From: Adiantum capillus-veneris
Taxonomy: Eukaryota > Streptophyta > Polypodiopsida > Polypodiales > Pteridaceae
Direction: 5' to 3'
Assembly (NCBI GenBank): GCA_014529385.2
Contig: CM043968.1
Span: 29,793,013 to 29,857,012, forward strand
DNA length: 64,000 nucleotides
The notes under the pieces were generated by a model. That model did not search any database, was not told the DNA's origin, and saw only the letters and a list, made by a program, of their open reading frames with translations. Below are positions 22,461-33,201 of this stretch, piece after piece. The stretch's first letter is position 1, and each line of letters opens with the position of its first letter. Made by a program: the position numbers and the translations under genes.

Positions 22461-23227
22461 TGTTAGGAATAGACGTAGCTAAATAGATATTTGAGTAGCT
22501 TACTTAATGGAGAAAGACAAATTTTCACACACGAGAGATTATAGAGTAGAGAGAGAGAGAGAGTACACACAACATACATGGTCCACCCAATGTGGGCCAC
22601 ATGCACGGGAAAGCAGCCACTCAATGGCTTTAACACTTCAAACAAAAAATAGGTTACAAAGGGATTATACCCTTAATAGAGCTCCCACCTTGCTTCACTC
22701 TCACCGCCTCACACCCACCTTGTTGCATCAACTTCACACTATAAAATGTGTGTAGAAAAGGCCTCCTTTTATAGGCCAAAAGGGCTAGCCTCTCTCATGA
22801 GAGGCAGCTGTGTGTAGCCGCCCTTGTGAAGACAAGTCCGAGTTGAATTTTTCCATGCGCCCATGTGTGGTTGCCCTTGAGAAGACAAGTTCGATTTGAA
22901 TTCGGTCACCGGCCATTGAATTTGAACACCGGCCATTGACTTTTGGACAGCGGCCCACCGGTCATTGACTACTGACCATTGGCCAACCGGCCAACTAATT
23001 GGCCATTTTCCAACCACTTTTCGGCTACCATCATTCGGCCATAACATTTTGGCAAAAAGGAATATTCCAGTGAAGCCCTTTGCTCGAGATTGGCCGTGAA
23101 AATTTTAGTTCTCAGCAAGTGATTTTTTTCTCCATGCACGATGGCGTCTCCTCATAACGGGGGCTTTACATGTGTGTTTTTTTAACACAAAAAATTACAA
23201 GGGGTAAATGAGGCTCCATACTTAACA
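22461..23227 (-). repeat. Element C 5' LTR (767 bp)
   Basis: This is the right LTR, partner of 17207-17957, with a shorter GA tract (22551-22564). The minus strand carries a TATAAAAG box complementary to ctttta at about 22767-22773, in the position seen in D. Confidence 0.9.
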
Positions 23228-24593
23228 GAGAATTCACAAAGAATCAACTTGTCAAATTGTAGATAATGGCCGGCTTTGCCTAGGTCCTTGAGCCTCCTTC
23301 ATCAAGGGTATTAACATGCCATGCCGATCTCCATGATATTCTCAAGCACTATCGTGCCTTGACCTTTACCAGGCATCATGTATGCAACAGGCCTTACCTG
23401 AACACTGTGACATTTTTCCTTGAAAAACATCCCTTGGAACAAGCTTCCCCTCCACCATAAGTCATGGCCTCAAAGCTTACTTTTACTAATGAAAAGAATT
23501 CTACAAAATATACTCAAAAACAAGTTATCTTTAAATAAATCTACATACCAGTGACCTTGTCCACCCACTAAGGTGGTTAAAAGCTTGCATGAATATGTCA
23601 CGCTTGCTCGTGAATTATTTATGGTTGCTCGTAGCTACACCAGACCTGAGAATACCTTTGTGTTTACCTTGCTTTCTTTCAATGCTTGAGGACTACCGCT
23701 ATGGATAGACTCACCCGTCAATAAAAATATCATGCTTCTCTTACTCTACATCTTGTGAAATTGATAAGACATAGGCCGTCAAAATCTCCCATTCCTATTG
23801 CTTGAAGTCGTGCCGATTTGGCCACTAAAGCTCAAGCCTTGCTCAACTTTCTTGCCCCTATCACTATGATCTGCAAAAAACTTGGCACTATTCGTGTGTC
23901 GATCATCCATATCATTGTTGCAACACGAATGCAGTTTGCCAATACCGAGGCTTGATTCCCCTTCATGGATTTTGTGTTGCCTTGTCCTCAACATATGTTA
24001 ACAACGACCCCGCCTTGCAGACATATGCATGCCATACTATTGTGATCTCTGCAATCATTGTTGCCACCATCCACGGACTGCTTTTGCTTGCATGGCATGT
24101 CCACCCTGGGCCTTATCCCTTATCGAGAGTGGGTGCCCAAAAATAGGGCACCCTAAATGAAACTTGATCTTCAAAAGTGTGAACTTCAAGACCTTGGCCA
24201 TGGCGGCTTCTGTAGACAGCGCACTCAGGGAGAAAAATTCTCTCCTCATCTTCTACCGACTCCGAGTGTCCTCGGTAAGGAAACAAAAATTGTAGAGTAC
24301 CACAAGGCACACTTCTTTGGTTCTGCTTACTGTCCCAATTGTGCAGGTGACCTGCGTCTTCTCTCGCATGCAAGGGGGGTTTCCCTAGTAGCCTTTTTTT
24401 CCCTGTCAAACCCGCCAAGGAACCGCTCCCGCATCCCTTATTCTCTGTCCATCTTGCCACAGGACTCCTGATGAATGGGAGAGAGAGAGAGAGAGAGGGA
24501 GAGATAGATAGATATGAAAAACTCCATGGACGATGCCGTCCACACCGCTTCTCCCCTCCTCCATGACTCCTCCTCCATGCTCCTCTCCCCTAA
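23228..24593. other. Unassigned sequence with a GA microsatellite
   Basis: This is about 1.4 kb with no recognised coding region. It abuts the primer site of LTR F, so part of it may be the non-coding interior of the element that used that LTR. A GA/GATA tract lies at 24480-24512. Confidence 0.45.
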
Positions 24594-24605
24594 GCTTTGA
24601 TACCA
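24594..24605 (-). other. Primer binding site next to LTR F
   Basis: The minus strand reads TGGTATCAAAGCTT immediately left of LTR F, one base different from the usual TGGTATCAGAGC. Confidence 0.65.
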
Positions 24606-24606
24606 A

Positions 24607-25826
24607 TATAAGACCTAGGAGAATAAGATGCTGGATCCACCACCCTAACACCCTATGTATAGGTCGACGCCTAGTCCTAGCCATAATTTGGATCCCCAGT
24701 CTTCACTGGTCCTAGCCATAATTTGGATCCCCAATCTTCACTGGTCTAGTCCAAGCCTTTGGCTCAGGTTCTGACCCTCTAGGTCAATCCCTGCTCCTTA
24801 GGATCCTTGTCCTGACATTCTGGGCGACATCGTTGATATCTAGTAGCTCTAAGACCAACTGGGAGATAGTTTGCATGTCTAAAGAAGTTTAGATGAAGCC
24901 ACTGTGATTGCCAAAATGCAATGAGCTGGACGTGTTCAGACAACTACAGGTCCTGACCCTCTAGGTCAATCCTTGATCCTTAGGATCCTTGTCCTGACAT
25001 TCTGGGCGACATCGCTGATATCTAGTAGCTCTAAGACCAAATGGGAGATAGTTTGCATGTCTAAAGAAGTTTAGCTGAAGCCACTGTGATTGCCAAAATG
25101 GAATGAGCTGGACGTGTTCAGACAACTATTCCATGTTGGTGGCTAGAGTTAGCTCCTATCAGACTTCGAACTTCAAACTAGACTTCAGAGTACCAAAAAG
25201 ACAGAATTGGAACTAGAAATGAAAAGACACTGGAAAAGATAATTAGAACTAGAATTGTATTAGTCAAAATCAAAATAATGTACAACTAGAGTTAGCAATA
25301 AAAAGAGCTTCCAGCTTAATGACATTACAAAGTAAAACAACAATTGGATCAAGATACAAACATAAGGTTTAGGGTTAGGGACTCAGGAATCAGATCTAGA
25401 CTATATGCCCCAAATATATGTGACTCCTCAAGTGAATTAATGGGTCCTATTCATAGTCTTTGGATTGGTGTTTGATTGAATATGTGTTGTGTCAATTATT
25501 GTAGTATCTGTCTGTGAATTACAGGTTCTAGAAGCCTCTAGTATAGTCATCCTCCAGCCACCTACTAAGGGTTGTTCGTTCCTTCTACACATAAGGTTTT
25601 GGAATATGAAACCCACTCAAATCTATGTACGTATGGACTAAAGTAACCTAGGAATAAGTAGAATCTAGAAGCTCTTGGCCCTCACTACCAGCTTTACATT
25701 CTTGAAATCATAATCAAAATTACATTTTTGGTCATGATGAGATTTTTATATCAAAAATGAAGGACATTACAAAGGTGGGCTAAAAAATGTTCAAACTTTT
25801 GTTGCCAAGCTAACATGTTGATAACA
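24607..25826 (-). repeat. LTR F, about 1220 bp, with internal sequence on both sides
   Basis: On the minus strand it begins TGTTATCAACATG at 25826 and ends GGTCTTATA at 24607 (TATA where TACA is expected). A primer site follows on the left and a polypurine tract precedes it on the right, so it acted as the 5' LTR of sequence to the left and the 3' LTR of sequence to the right. It contains a 35-bp duplication (24675/24710) and a 182-bp duplication (24771/24953). Confidence 0.7.
24771..25127. repeat. Tandem duplication of 182 bp within LTR F
   Basis: ctgaccctctaggtcaatcc starts both copies (24771 and 24953). The copies are almost identical through gagctggacgtgttcagaca. A separate 35-bp unit (tcctagccataatttggatc...) is repeated at 24675 and 24710. 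Confidence 0.9.
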
Positions 25827-26200
25827 TTACCCCCTCCTAGCCTGGGTTGTCCCACGACACAACTTAAGATGGCTAAGTAGTGCTTTGGCTTATGAGCTGC
25901 ATGTTGTTTCTTAAGCTCTTTAGGGCTTTGTAGTACTTTATCATGAGCTTTTTATCACCTTTAGCAAGGAAATGAAGGTCCATAGGCATGTTGTTAGCGG
26001 ATTGACCAAATGATCCCCCACTTGGTCGGATATGTAGCCGGACACCACATCTGTACTCTATTATTTTTTGAGCCAGTGTAGTGATACTCTATGTAAATCC
26101 GGATTCTAGAGTAGCAGGTTGATTCTTTGATTTGCAATTTTGTCATGATATTTGTAAATCTCCATGTGAGCCGACCACTAGACATTTAGAAAACCCTAGG
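25827..26200 (-). pseudogene. Polypurine tract and 3'-ORF relic right of LTR F
   Basis: Minus strand: a purine run AGGAGGGGGTAA (25827-25838) is preceded by coding remnants such as DLHFLAKGDKKLMIKYYKALK and a GQPRLGG-like end. The layout and wording parallel 29263-29420 of element G (LLQVLDKERRIRYEKSLHALKEH, then KGRHSRRGG and the tract), so both are the 3' end of related Ty3 elements. Confidence 0.5.
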
Positions 26201-26635
26201 TATAGAGGTCAATAATTTTAATGTGAAAGGGAGGCTTATCTTTGGAAGGAGAAGTAGCTCTACAAAATGTAGTACGCTCAAGCTACTAAGCTACTCAAAC
26301 TTGTAATCAAGTTTTCTAATGATTGGGTAATCCGTTTTCAATTTTGAACCATGCATTGTATTCCTCTTTCCATGCTCTTTATTTTAAGTGTAAGCATTGT
26401 TAGTTTTGTGCAGGATCGTAACTACGCGTTAGTGAGCCTAATCTTCATATTTGAGTGCTTAAATCACTATATTTTGATATTTTGACCATAAGAGAGTGTT
26501 CCTAAACCATAGGCGACCATTTTGGTACGTTTTGTTGGAGTTTTTAGGACCTTTTTCATGATGGATTGTGATTTTGGTACCTTGTCAGATTGTGACCAGT
26601 AGACTTGGCAGAATAGTGTCCCTAGGTGTCCTAGA
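26201..26635. other. No recognised feature
   Basis: AT-rich sequence with short open frames on both strands. None resembles a known protein. Confidence 0.5.
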
Positions 26636-27035
26636 CCTCCTCCTAAAGTTCTCTTCATAGTAGGATTGAGGAACGAGACTCTCAAAAAGTACCTATATTT
26701 GAAAGGATGCATGACATTTGATCAATTCACTAGAGAACCTCTATATCTAGTTGACAATTGCAAGGCCTACAGAGAGGTGACGTATGGCATAGAAAATGCG
26801 AGTAGTAGTGACTCATCTCCAAAGAGTGAATCCACAACAAAGTGAAATTTTCAAACTCCTACAAAACTGAGCATTGATCAAGTGGTAAATGAGGTGATTA
26901 TAATAATAAACAAAGTCTACATACAGAATGAAAATGTACAACAACCACAATTGAGGAAATGTGATATTTGTGGTGGGGATCATCCCACTCCATGGTTTAG
27001 CACTCAATCAAAACTGCAACACATGCTAGGGTAGC
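26636..27035 (+). pseudogene. Ty3-type gag relic with zinc knuckle
   Basis: The plus strand reads YLKGCMTFDQFTREPLYLVD, then SIDQVVNEVI, then KCDICGGDHPTPWF, a CCHC knuckle whose last cysteine is replaced by phenylalanine. The same order (ACMTFEQVTRESLYLVDHC, IIDQVVEEVVRRI, CETCGRDHSTS) occurs in relic X1 at 49200-49540 on the other strand. A stop breaks the frame after SESTTK. It is a fragment of the same gag family. Confidence 0.7.
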
Positions 27036-27144
27036 AACCGCCTCAATAGGGGTCCAAATGATTTTCTCATATTAAACTGATCATTTAATATGGGAAGATA
27101 AAAGGGGAACAAGAGTTAGGATATAGATATGTGCTTCTAGGTCA

Positions 27145-27310
27145 TATCTCAGCAGGGGGTCAAAAGAAGAGATGGTTGCATCTCAATAGCAGTCCAAAAG
27201 GAGATGGTCTATGTGCAATAAATTCTTCTAGAATTATCTCAACAGTGGGCCAAGAGGAGGGATGGTTACATCTCAATAGGGGTCCAAAAGGAGATAGTCT
27301 ATCAAAGAGC
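27145..27310. repeat. Two 90-bp tandem units
   Basis: gatggttgcatctcaatag at 27171 recurs as gatggttacatctcaatag at 27261, each followed by gtccaaaaggagat. Both lie inside the A-like LTR. Confidence 0.8.
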
Positions 27311-27447
27311 AACATGTAGCTAATGGAGCTTAAAAGACCTTAGGGTTAGCTTCATTAAAAGACGTCAAAGGTTAGTGTTAAAAGTCCTTAGACCTAGGAC
27401 CTTAGGCAAGCTAGGGCTGAGCTTGAGGTTGAAACCCGACCCAAGCT

Positions 27448-27665
27448 TGAGGTGCTTGTCGTGCTTGCTGACTAAGGTGCTTGAGGTGCTTGTTGTGCTT
27501 GCTAACTAAGGTGCTTGAGGTGCTTGTCGTGCTTGTCGTGCTTGATGACTAAGGTGCTTGAGGTGCTTTTTGTGCTTGCTAACTAAGGTGCTTGAGGTGC
27601 TTGTCATGCTTGATGAGTAAGGTGCTTGAGAAGCTTCCCATGCATGGGGGGGTAAGGTGATTGAG
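27448..27665. repeat. Minisatellite, about 34-bp unit, six units
   Basis: Units begin cttgaggtgcttg and end ctaactaaggtg or close variants. One unit is enlarged by an extra tcgtgcttg. It is an internal expansion of the A-like LTR; the matching part of A lacks it. Confidence 0.85.
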
Positions 27666-28340
27666 GGGCTTGAGTCAAAAAGAGACCCTACAAAGGAGGG
27701 GCAAAGACCCAAAGTTAGGGGAATCTTTGACTTAGCCTCCCACTCACCCAAAGGGCACCCCTTTCTCAAGGGGCACATGGACACATGCCAGGCTCTCCCT
27801 ATCCTTAACCACATGTCGTGCTTGAATCCTATTGGTTGGGCTAAAGAGGGATCCAATAATCTTTTAGTTTAATTCAACAAATATCTAGATATTATCAAGC
27901 CCTCTCTCTCAAAGGGGTAAGGAGGATACTTGTCCAAAGCCTACCCTTGTTGCTTGATATGCTTTATGCATGTGATTGACTAGGCTTAGAGAAGTCTAAT
28001 CATAATTAAGCTTGAGCTACAAGGGGGGGTCAACCAAGGCAAGTTGGGGGTGTGCTTGGGGGTATACACCCTCTCACAAACTCATTTTTCACACATTCTT
28101 ACTTGGTGAAAGTGCAAGAACTCCATCTCCTTCTCCAAGCTTGTTGAGAAGTTGAGAGCCTACACTACCACTCTTCGCTATGGAATGCAAATCCAACCAA
28201 GAGCCATGCTTCAATGCTTAAGCTTGTCATCTTATCCATCTTCATTACTATACTAGTATGCTATGCTAAGCAAGAAGAGTGATGATAAGTGTGGGACGGG
28301 TGTCTAACCTCACTCGTATCTTATTGCAGACATAGCAAGA

Positions 28341-28865
28341 ACCATGAACATAATTGTCAATTCATGGGACAAAGCTGACTCGACTAGTGCATAGAGGCTC
28401 CAAGAGATTGTCAATGTCTTGGAAAACAACTGACAACTGGCTTCTAACTCAAGCTACACTCAAATGATCGAAATCACCAAAAGCTAATCGCTAATCGGCA
28501 AAAAAATCATAACCATTACAACGTCAAATGACATCCAAATGTTACGAAACTTCTAGGAAATTTTTATAAGAACTAAGCAACATGCTTATGGTCCCAAAAT
28601 TCACTTTAGGTCAAGTGCAAAAATCACGATTATTAACAGTAGTGAGTTTTTGACCTAGTCTTTTTCGACCCAGAATGCATGTAAATGCTTAGCAATGATG
28701 CCCCAATACCCTGCCTATTCTTATTTTATGATTTCTAGCTTAAATTCCTATCTATGATGAAATTAGGCCTTGCATCAGTGACGCCAAAGCTACGAATTAC
28801 CATGAAATGCTTACGTCAACGCGTAGAGCTCTTACTTGCGGTTGCAACGCAACAGACGGCACTAC
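28341..28865. other. No recognised gene
   Basis: This lies between the A-like LTR and the 3' LTR of element G. It probably includes part of the G LTR, whose left boundary I could not fix. Confidence 0.4.
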
Positions 28866-29000
28866 AGTGTGACAATCGGGAAGGGAGTAGGAAGCACGAG
28901 AAGGAGAGAAGTGAGCTCCATTAGCTCACGCAGTGTGACAATCGGGAAGGGAGTAGGAAGCGCGAGAAGGAGAGAAGTGAGCTCCATTAGCTCACGCTGT
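28866..29000. repeat. Two 66-bp tandem units
   Basis: agtgtgacaatcgggaaggg at 28866 is repeated at 28932 with one difference in the body. Each copy ends at ctccattagctcacgc. Confidence 0.88.
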
Positions 29001-29149
29001 GTTTATTTTATCCAAAAATCTAAAAATAACTTACAAAAATTGGCCTTTATACCTTAGCAAGGTTTCTGTGGTAAAAAACTAACAACCTGGGAGCTCTAGC
29101 TAAAGATAAGTTGATACAGTCTAGAAGCTTATAGCCCCGGCTCATTGAT

Positions 29150-29262
29150 TACACTATCCACCTGGAAAATAGGAGTTACAACGTTCCCGCTTTATCAAAG
29201 AATAAGTGTTTTTGAAATAAAAGATCTCAAAAAATGTTATTTGAGTTAGCTTACGGCTAACA
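29150..29262 (-). repeat. 3' LTR end of element G (start undetermined)
   Basis: The minus strand begins TGTTAGCCGTAAGC at 29262, directly after a purine run complementary to ttccccccctct at 29263-29274. Only this boundary is clear; the other end is lost among diverged sequence. Confidence 0.6.
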
Positions 29263-30105
29263 TTCCCCCCCTCTCCGACTGTGTCGTCCCTTGACACAGC
29301 TTCATGGACTGAAGAAGTCTTTGGGTTGACGGCTGGCGAGGTGTTCTTTAAGCGCATGTAGGGATTTTTCATATCTGATTCGTCTTTCTTTGTCTAGGAC
29401 TTGCAAAAGCTACACGGTGACTTTGTTTTTAAGTTTGATGGTTGAATAGCCAACAAACCTTGATGTGAGGTTCCTGATCACTGGCTCAAATATCTTCGTC
29501 TGCCATGTGAAGAATCCTGTATAGGATGCCTCTTCAAATGCCAACATATTGCTTGATGGCATGAAACATGCATCTAGTGTAGAAGCCATAGGGGACTTCT
29601 TCTGAGGGTTGTCCACTTAAATCATAGCATAGACCTTGTTGCCTTCTAGGAAAGATATCCATGGTGCTCGTGCTTGCTCAGGCTCATGAAAATTTTGAAT
29701 GCATGTAAGCAGCATTCTACAGAATTTGATAAAGCATTATACATGAGAGGTCAGGGAGGCTCTTGAAGAAGTTCATGGCACCCGTTAGGGTTTTCACCAT
29801 GTATTCTTCCGTTGCGGTTCCCTGCTCTGGAATTGGTAGTCTTGGGTAATCTAGCCATGTTGGCCTCTTCTTCTTCAATTCATCGTGTGCATGTCATGTC
29901 ATTACCCTTGGTACAAGACAGAATGTAGGGTCCTTCTGTATGGTTGCAGGTGCTCTTGTGAATAGAATGAGGTATCTAGAGTTCTTATTTCTCCATTTGG
30001 GGTGGATATCATCTGAGCCTTTCTCCTGCATATCCTTGTAAAGTCTTTCTTTAACTTGGAGTAGCTCCACCTTTATCAATGGGTAGGGCAACGACCACTA
30101 AACAA
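29263..30105 (-). pseudogene. Extra reading frame downstream of integrase in element G
   Basis: Minus strand, after the integrase C terminus (about 30110), a further frame of roughly 250 residues runs to the polypurine tract with a few stops. Segments include PYPLIKVELLQVKERLYKDM, RPTWLDYPRLPIPEQGTATE, EASYTGFFTWQTKIFEPVIR and ERRIRYEKSLHALKEHLASR. I recognise no family. The end of the frame has a counterpart next to LTR F (25840-26010). It could be a C-terminal Pol extension or a separate protein; the stops make the start uncertain. Confidence 0.5.
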
Positions 30106-30109
30106 GTTA

Positions 30110-31230
30110 ATTGCTCCATTTGGAGATACATCGTCAATGATAAATGATTCGTTTCCCTTTTTCTTGAACTTGGAAATGTGTTGCTTAAGGGAATAGACTA
30201 AAACTAGGTACCCTTTTTTGAAGATTTTTGTGACAAGATGTGAATCAAAAAAAAAAAAAAATCCCATTTTTGTGCATAGATGTGAGCTACAGTTGTTAGC
30301 CTTTGCTCATCAAGCTTTTATAAATCTTCAAGCCTTTCTGACAGTTCATGTCCGGTCCACTCAAGATCCTTAACTACCCTTAGTGTCGGCAATAGAAATT
30401 CTATCGACAGTATGGCATCAAGACCTTAAACAAGGTTGAAGGGTGTAGCATTTAAAGTTGTCTTGAATGAAACTCTATAAGCCCATAGGGCGGAATGTAG
30501 ATTCATTTCCCAATTAGTTCGTCCTGAACTAACCACTTTAGTGGCAATTCTGAGCTAATAATTTTATTAATATACTCAGCATGTCCATTTGCTTGTGGAT
30601 GATAGGGAGCCGATTTGTTATGGATGACCATTAATTCATTCAGCAGATACTTAATTACCTCATTGAGTAAATGAGTTCCCTTATCACTGAAAATTTCTAT
30701 TGGCAACCCATATCTTGTGAATACATTTTCGTACAAGAATGCGGTTGTGGTTCTAGCATCATTCTTTTGGGTTGCCTTAGCCTTTGCCCACTTGGTCAAA
30801 TAGTTTGTAGCCACAATGATATATTGAGATTGAGTTCTATAATCAGGGGGTTGTATTGGCCCAAAAAAATCTATGCCCCACTTTGCAAAAGCTCTAGCCC
30901 CCATTATCGATCTTAAAGGCATGCTATCTACACGGGTTGACATTTTTGCTCATTGACATGCATCACACCTTCAAACATAATCTTTGGCATCTGCAAAAAG
31001 TGTTGGCCACCATATGCCTACCATTAAGATTTCTCTAGCGGTGAATCCGCTTGACAAGTGACCTCCAACTAATCCAGCATGTGCTTGTTCTAGAATGAGT
31101 ATATATTCATCTTCATTTGCACAAAGACGCAAATGTTGATCCTTTCCTCTTTGATGCAACTGGTTTCCAATAAGAGCATAGTCTCTTGCTTCAGTTTCAA
31201 TTGCTCTTTGCCAGTGTTTACTCATATCCT
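30110..31230 (-). pseudogene. Element G integrase
   Basis: The minus strand contains an HHCC finger (HAGLVGGHLSSGF, then RCDACQ), then the catalytic core with all three acidic residues (KWGIDFFGPI, FSDKGTHL, GHAEYINK), then a C-terminal part ending near FIIDDVSPNGAINLFSG. The frame is broken by a stop after CDACQ and by others beyond 30503. The integrase joins element DNA to the host chromosome; here it is dead. Confidence 0.8.
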
Positions 31231-31475
31231 CCGAAAATGTTATGCTTGATAAGTAAGCTCGGGGGGTTCACTATGTGTAAAACTACCATATCACGTGCGT
31301 TCAAGATATGTTTGTAAAACCCCTTATCTGTGAATTTTGTTAAGAACATAATGTACCCTTTTCTTTTAAATCTGTACGTTTTTTTCAAATTTGAAAAAAT
31401 AATTCCCTTCTGTATGTAAGTTTCAAGAACTTTAAATACCCTTCTGCTGAACTCACATGATAGGTTACATTTTTA

Positions 31476-31977
31476 TTAGGTGACCTCCCCGGGTAAGTAA
31501 GTGACTAGATAGTTACTCCATTTAGGAATAAGTGAAACTTGAAATAATGTCACATGAGGTATGGGTGCTTGTTTTTGGCATTGAAGACAACTTTTTGCAA
31601 ATGAGTAAACATCATTTCTCATGATTGGCCAGAATACTCCAATTCTCAAGATCCGTTGCATAGTTTGGCCTTCCGCAAAGTGATGTCCGACTATGGGAAT
31701 ATGCGCTTGACTTAGGTATTGGGTTTTCTCCTCAGGATTAATGCACAAAAGAAATATTCCATCCCGATTTCTTTTGTATAACCTTCCAGCTAGTAATTGG
31801 TACATAGCCAATTGCCCAGCTAATCCGGTTGTAATAGGAAGTGGTATTTGAGAATCCACTTGAGCTATGGCCATCAATGAAACCATACCAACGGGGTTTC
31901 ATTTCCATGGAGAGCAGATATGCATCTAGTAGATCATCATCTACCCCTTTTGGTGGTTCTCCTAAAATAATTCTCAA
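31476..31977 (-). pseudogene. Element G RNase H-integrase linker with another HHCC finger
   Basis: The segment GEPPKGVDDDLLDAYLLSME leads into LAGRLYKRNRDGIFLLCINP and an HHCC finger (HIPIVGHHFAEG to CLQCQ). A second finger of the same kind follows at about 31000-31120, so two finger units are present in the same direction. Either a related element recombined here or a partial duplication occurred. Confidence 0.7.
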
Positions 31978-33201
31978 AAATGATTTGCTCTTTGGTGTGT
32001 GGTGCCCTTTTTTACAACTACAGTGAAATCAAATTCCAAAAGAATGATGAACCATCTCACTATTCTTCTTGTATTGCATGGCTTGTTGACCAAGTACAAC
32101 AAATCTTGGTGGTCCACAAAGAACACAAATTTGTTGGCTAATAGGTAATGTCTATACTTTTTTTCGGCATAGATCATCCCTAATCCTTCCCTTTTAGTGG
32201 TTGTATAATTTTTTGCCACATTCAATTGTCTAGCATATGGAGTAGGAGAATCAATCTGGTGCTTTTAATATTGGGGCTGAAGTGAGAGCTTGCTTAAGCT
32301 TCATGAAGGATTCTTCACATTCATCTCAATCCATACAAAGAGTGTAATCAAGCTATACATGGGTTTTGCGATTATAGCATACATGTAAATGAATTGTATG
32401 TATATTCACAATGTCCCATGAAAGCTTGAACTCCTTTGACTGTTGTTGGTATAGGCAATTCAGCAATAACATGAATTTTATCCATATCTGTTGCTATGCC
32501 ATTTTTAAACACTATATGTCCAAGAATTTTTCCTTGTCTATCCATAAATGTGCACTTTTCAAGATTTAAGCAAATCTTATAGAATCTACATTTTTCAAAT
32601 ACCTTTTTGAGGTGTTCAAAATGATTAGCCCGCCGGATTGATGAATATACACATAAATCATCCATATATACTTCCAAGAAATCTTGAAGATATTCTTTAA
32701 AATCATGGCTCATCAATCTTTGGAAGGTGGCAGGAGCATTACTTAACCCAAAAGGCATAACCCTATAGGCAAAAATACCCCATTCAGTTGCAAAAGCAGT
32801 TTTATGTTGATCTTTAGATCAACCAAAAGTAGATTGTACCCCAAAAGTCCATCTAAAAATTGGTAAGCTTATTTTTCTATAGCTCGTTTTAAAACATGCT
32901 TGGTGATTGGAAGAGGATAGTTGTCTCTAATGGTGGCTGCATTCACTTTTTTGAGATTGACACACACTCTTAATTTTCTATTTTTCTTGGGTACCACCAC
33001 AATTAGAGACAACCAATCTGTGTGTTCAATTTCATAACTGAATTTAGCTTCTTTGAGCTTTTCTATCTCTTCTTTGATCTTTCTGGCAACTGTTTTGTTA
33101 TAAGTATATGGACGTTGTCTACTTGGTTTCGCATCATCTCTCACAGGTATGGTATGTTGATAGATTTTTGGATCAACCCCGATCTTTATAAGACCAAGCA
33201 A
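31974..33201 (-). pseudogene. Element G reverse transcriptase and RNase H
   Basis: From 33201 downward: an RT N-terminal part (YQHTIPVRDDAKPSRQRPY, VPKKNRKLRVCVNLKKVN, YPLPIT), a damaged palm, then MPFGLSNAPATFQRLM and the catalytic YMDDLCVYSS near 32670, followed by RNase H with YAEKKYRHYLLANKFVFFVD and DHQDLLYL near 32110. Several frame changes occur between 32760 and 32870. The catalytic YMDD is intact although the frame is not. Confidence 0.82.

Larger units (their letters stand above)
17207..23227 (-). mobile_element. Element C: decayed Ty1/copia retrotransposon
   Basis: LTRs at 17207-17957 and 22461-23227 (TGTTA...TAACA) bound a copia-ordered gag, protease, integrase, reverse transcriptase and RNase H on the minus strand. 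Flanks gagca (17202-17206) and gagaa (23228-23232) match at four of five bases. LTRs and proteins are closely related to element D, so both are one family. Many stops and frameshifts, an altered catalytic site, a tandem duplication and an inserted transposon show that C is an old, dead copy. Confidence 0.92.
27055..28340 (+). repeat. Diverged LTR related to element A, plus orientation
   Basis: attttctcatattaaactg and the following gatcatttaat block at 27061-27093 match the start of the A LTR in reverse complement. The 28110-28290 part (gcaaatccaaccaagagcca, cttcaatgc, gctatgctaa) matches A at 6930-7060 in reverse complement. The middle has diverged and gained tandem repeats. Boundaries are approximate, and no adjoining primer site is visible at the right end. 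Confidence 0.65.

Noticed and set aside
24113..24684. Overlapping open frames of 90-115 codons on both strands
   Set aside because: Composition is unremarkable, they overlap one another and a GA tract, and no family resemblance is seen.
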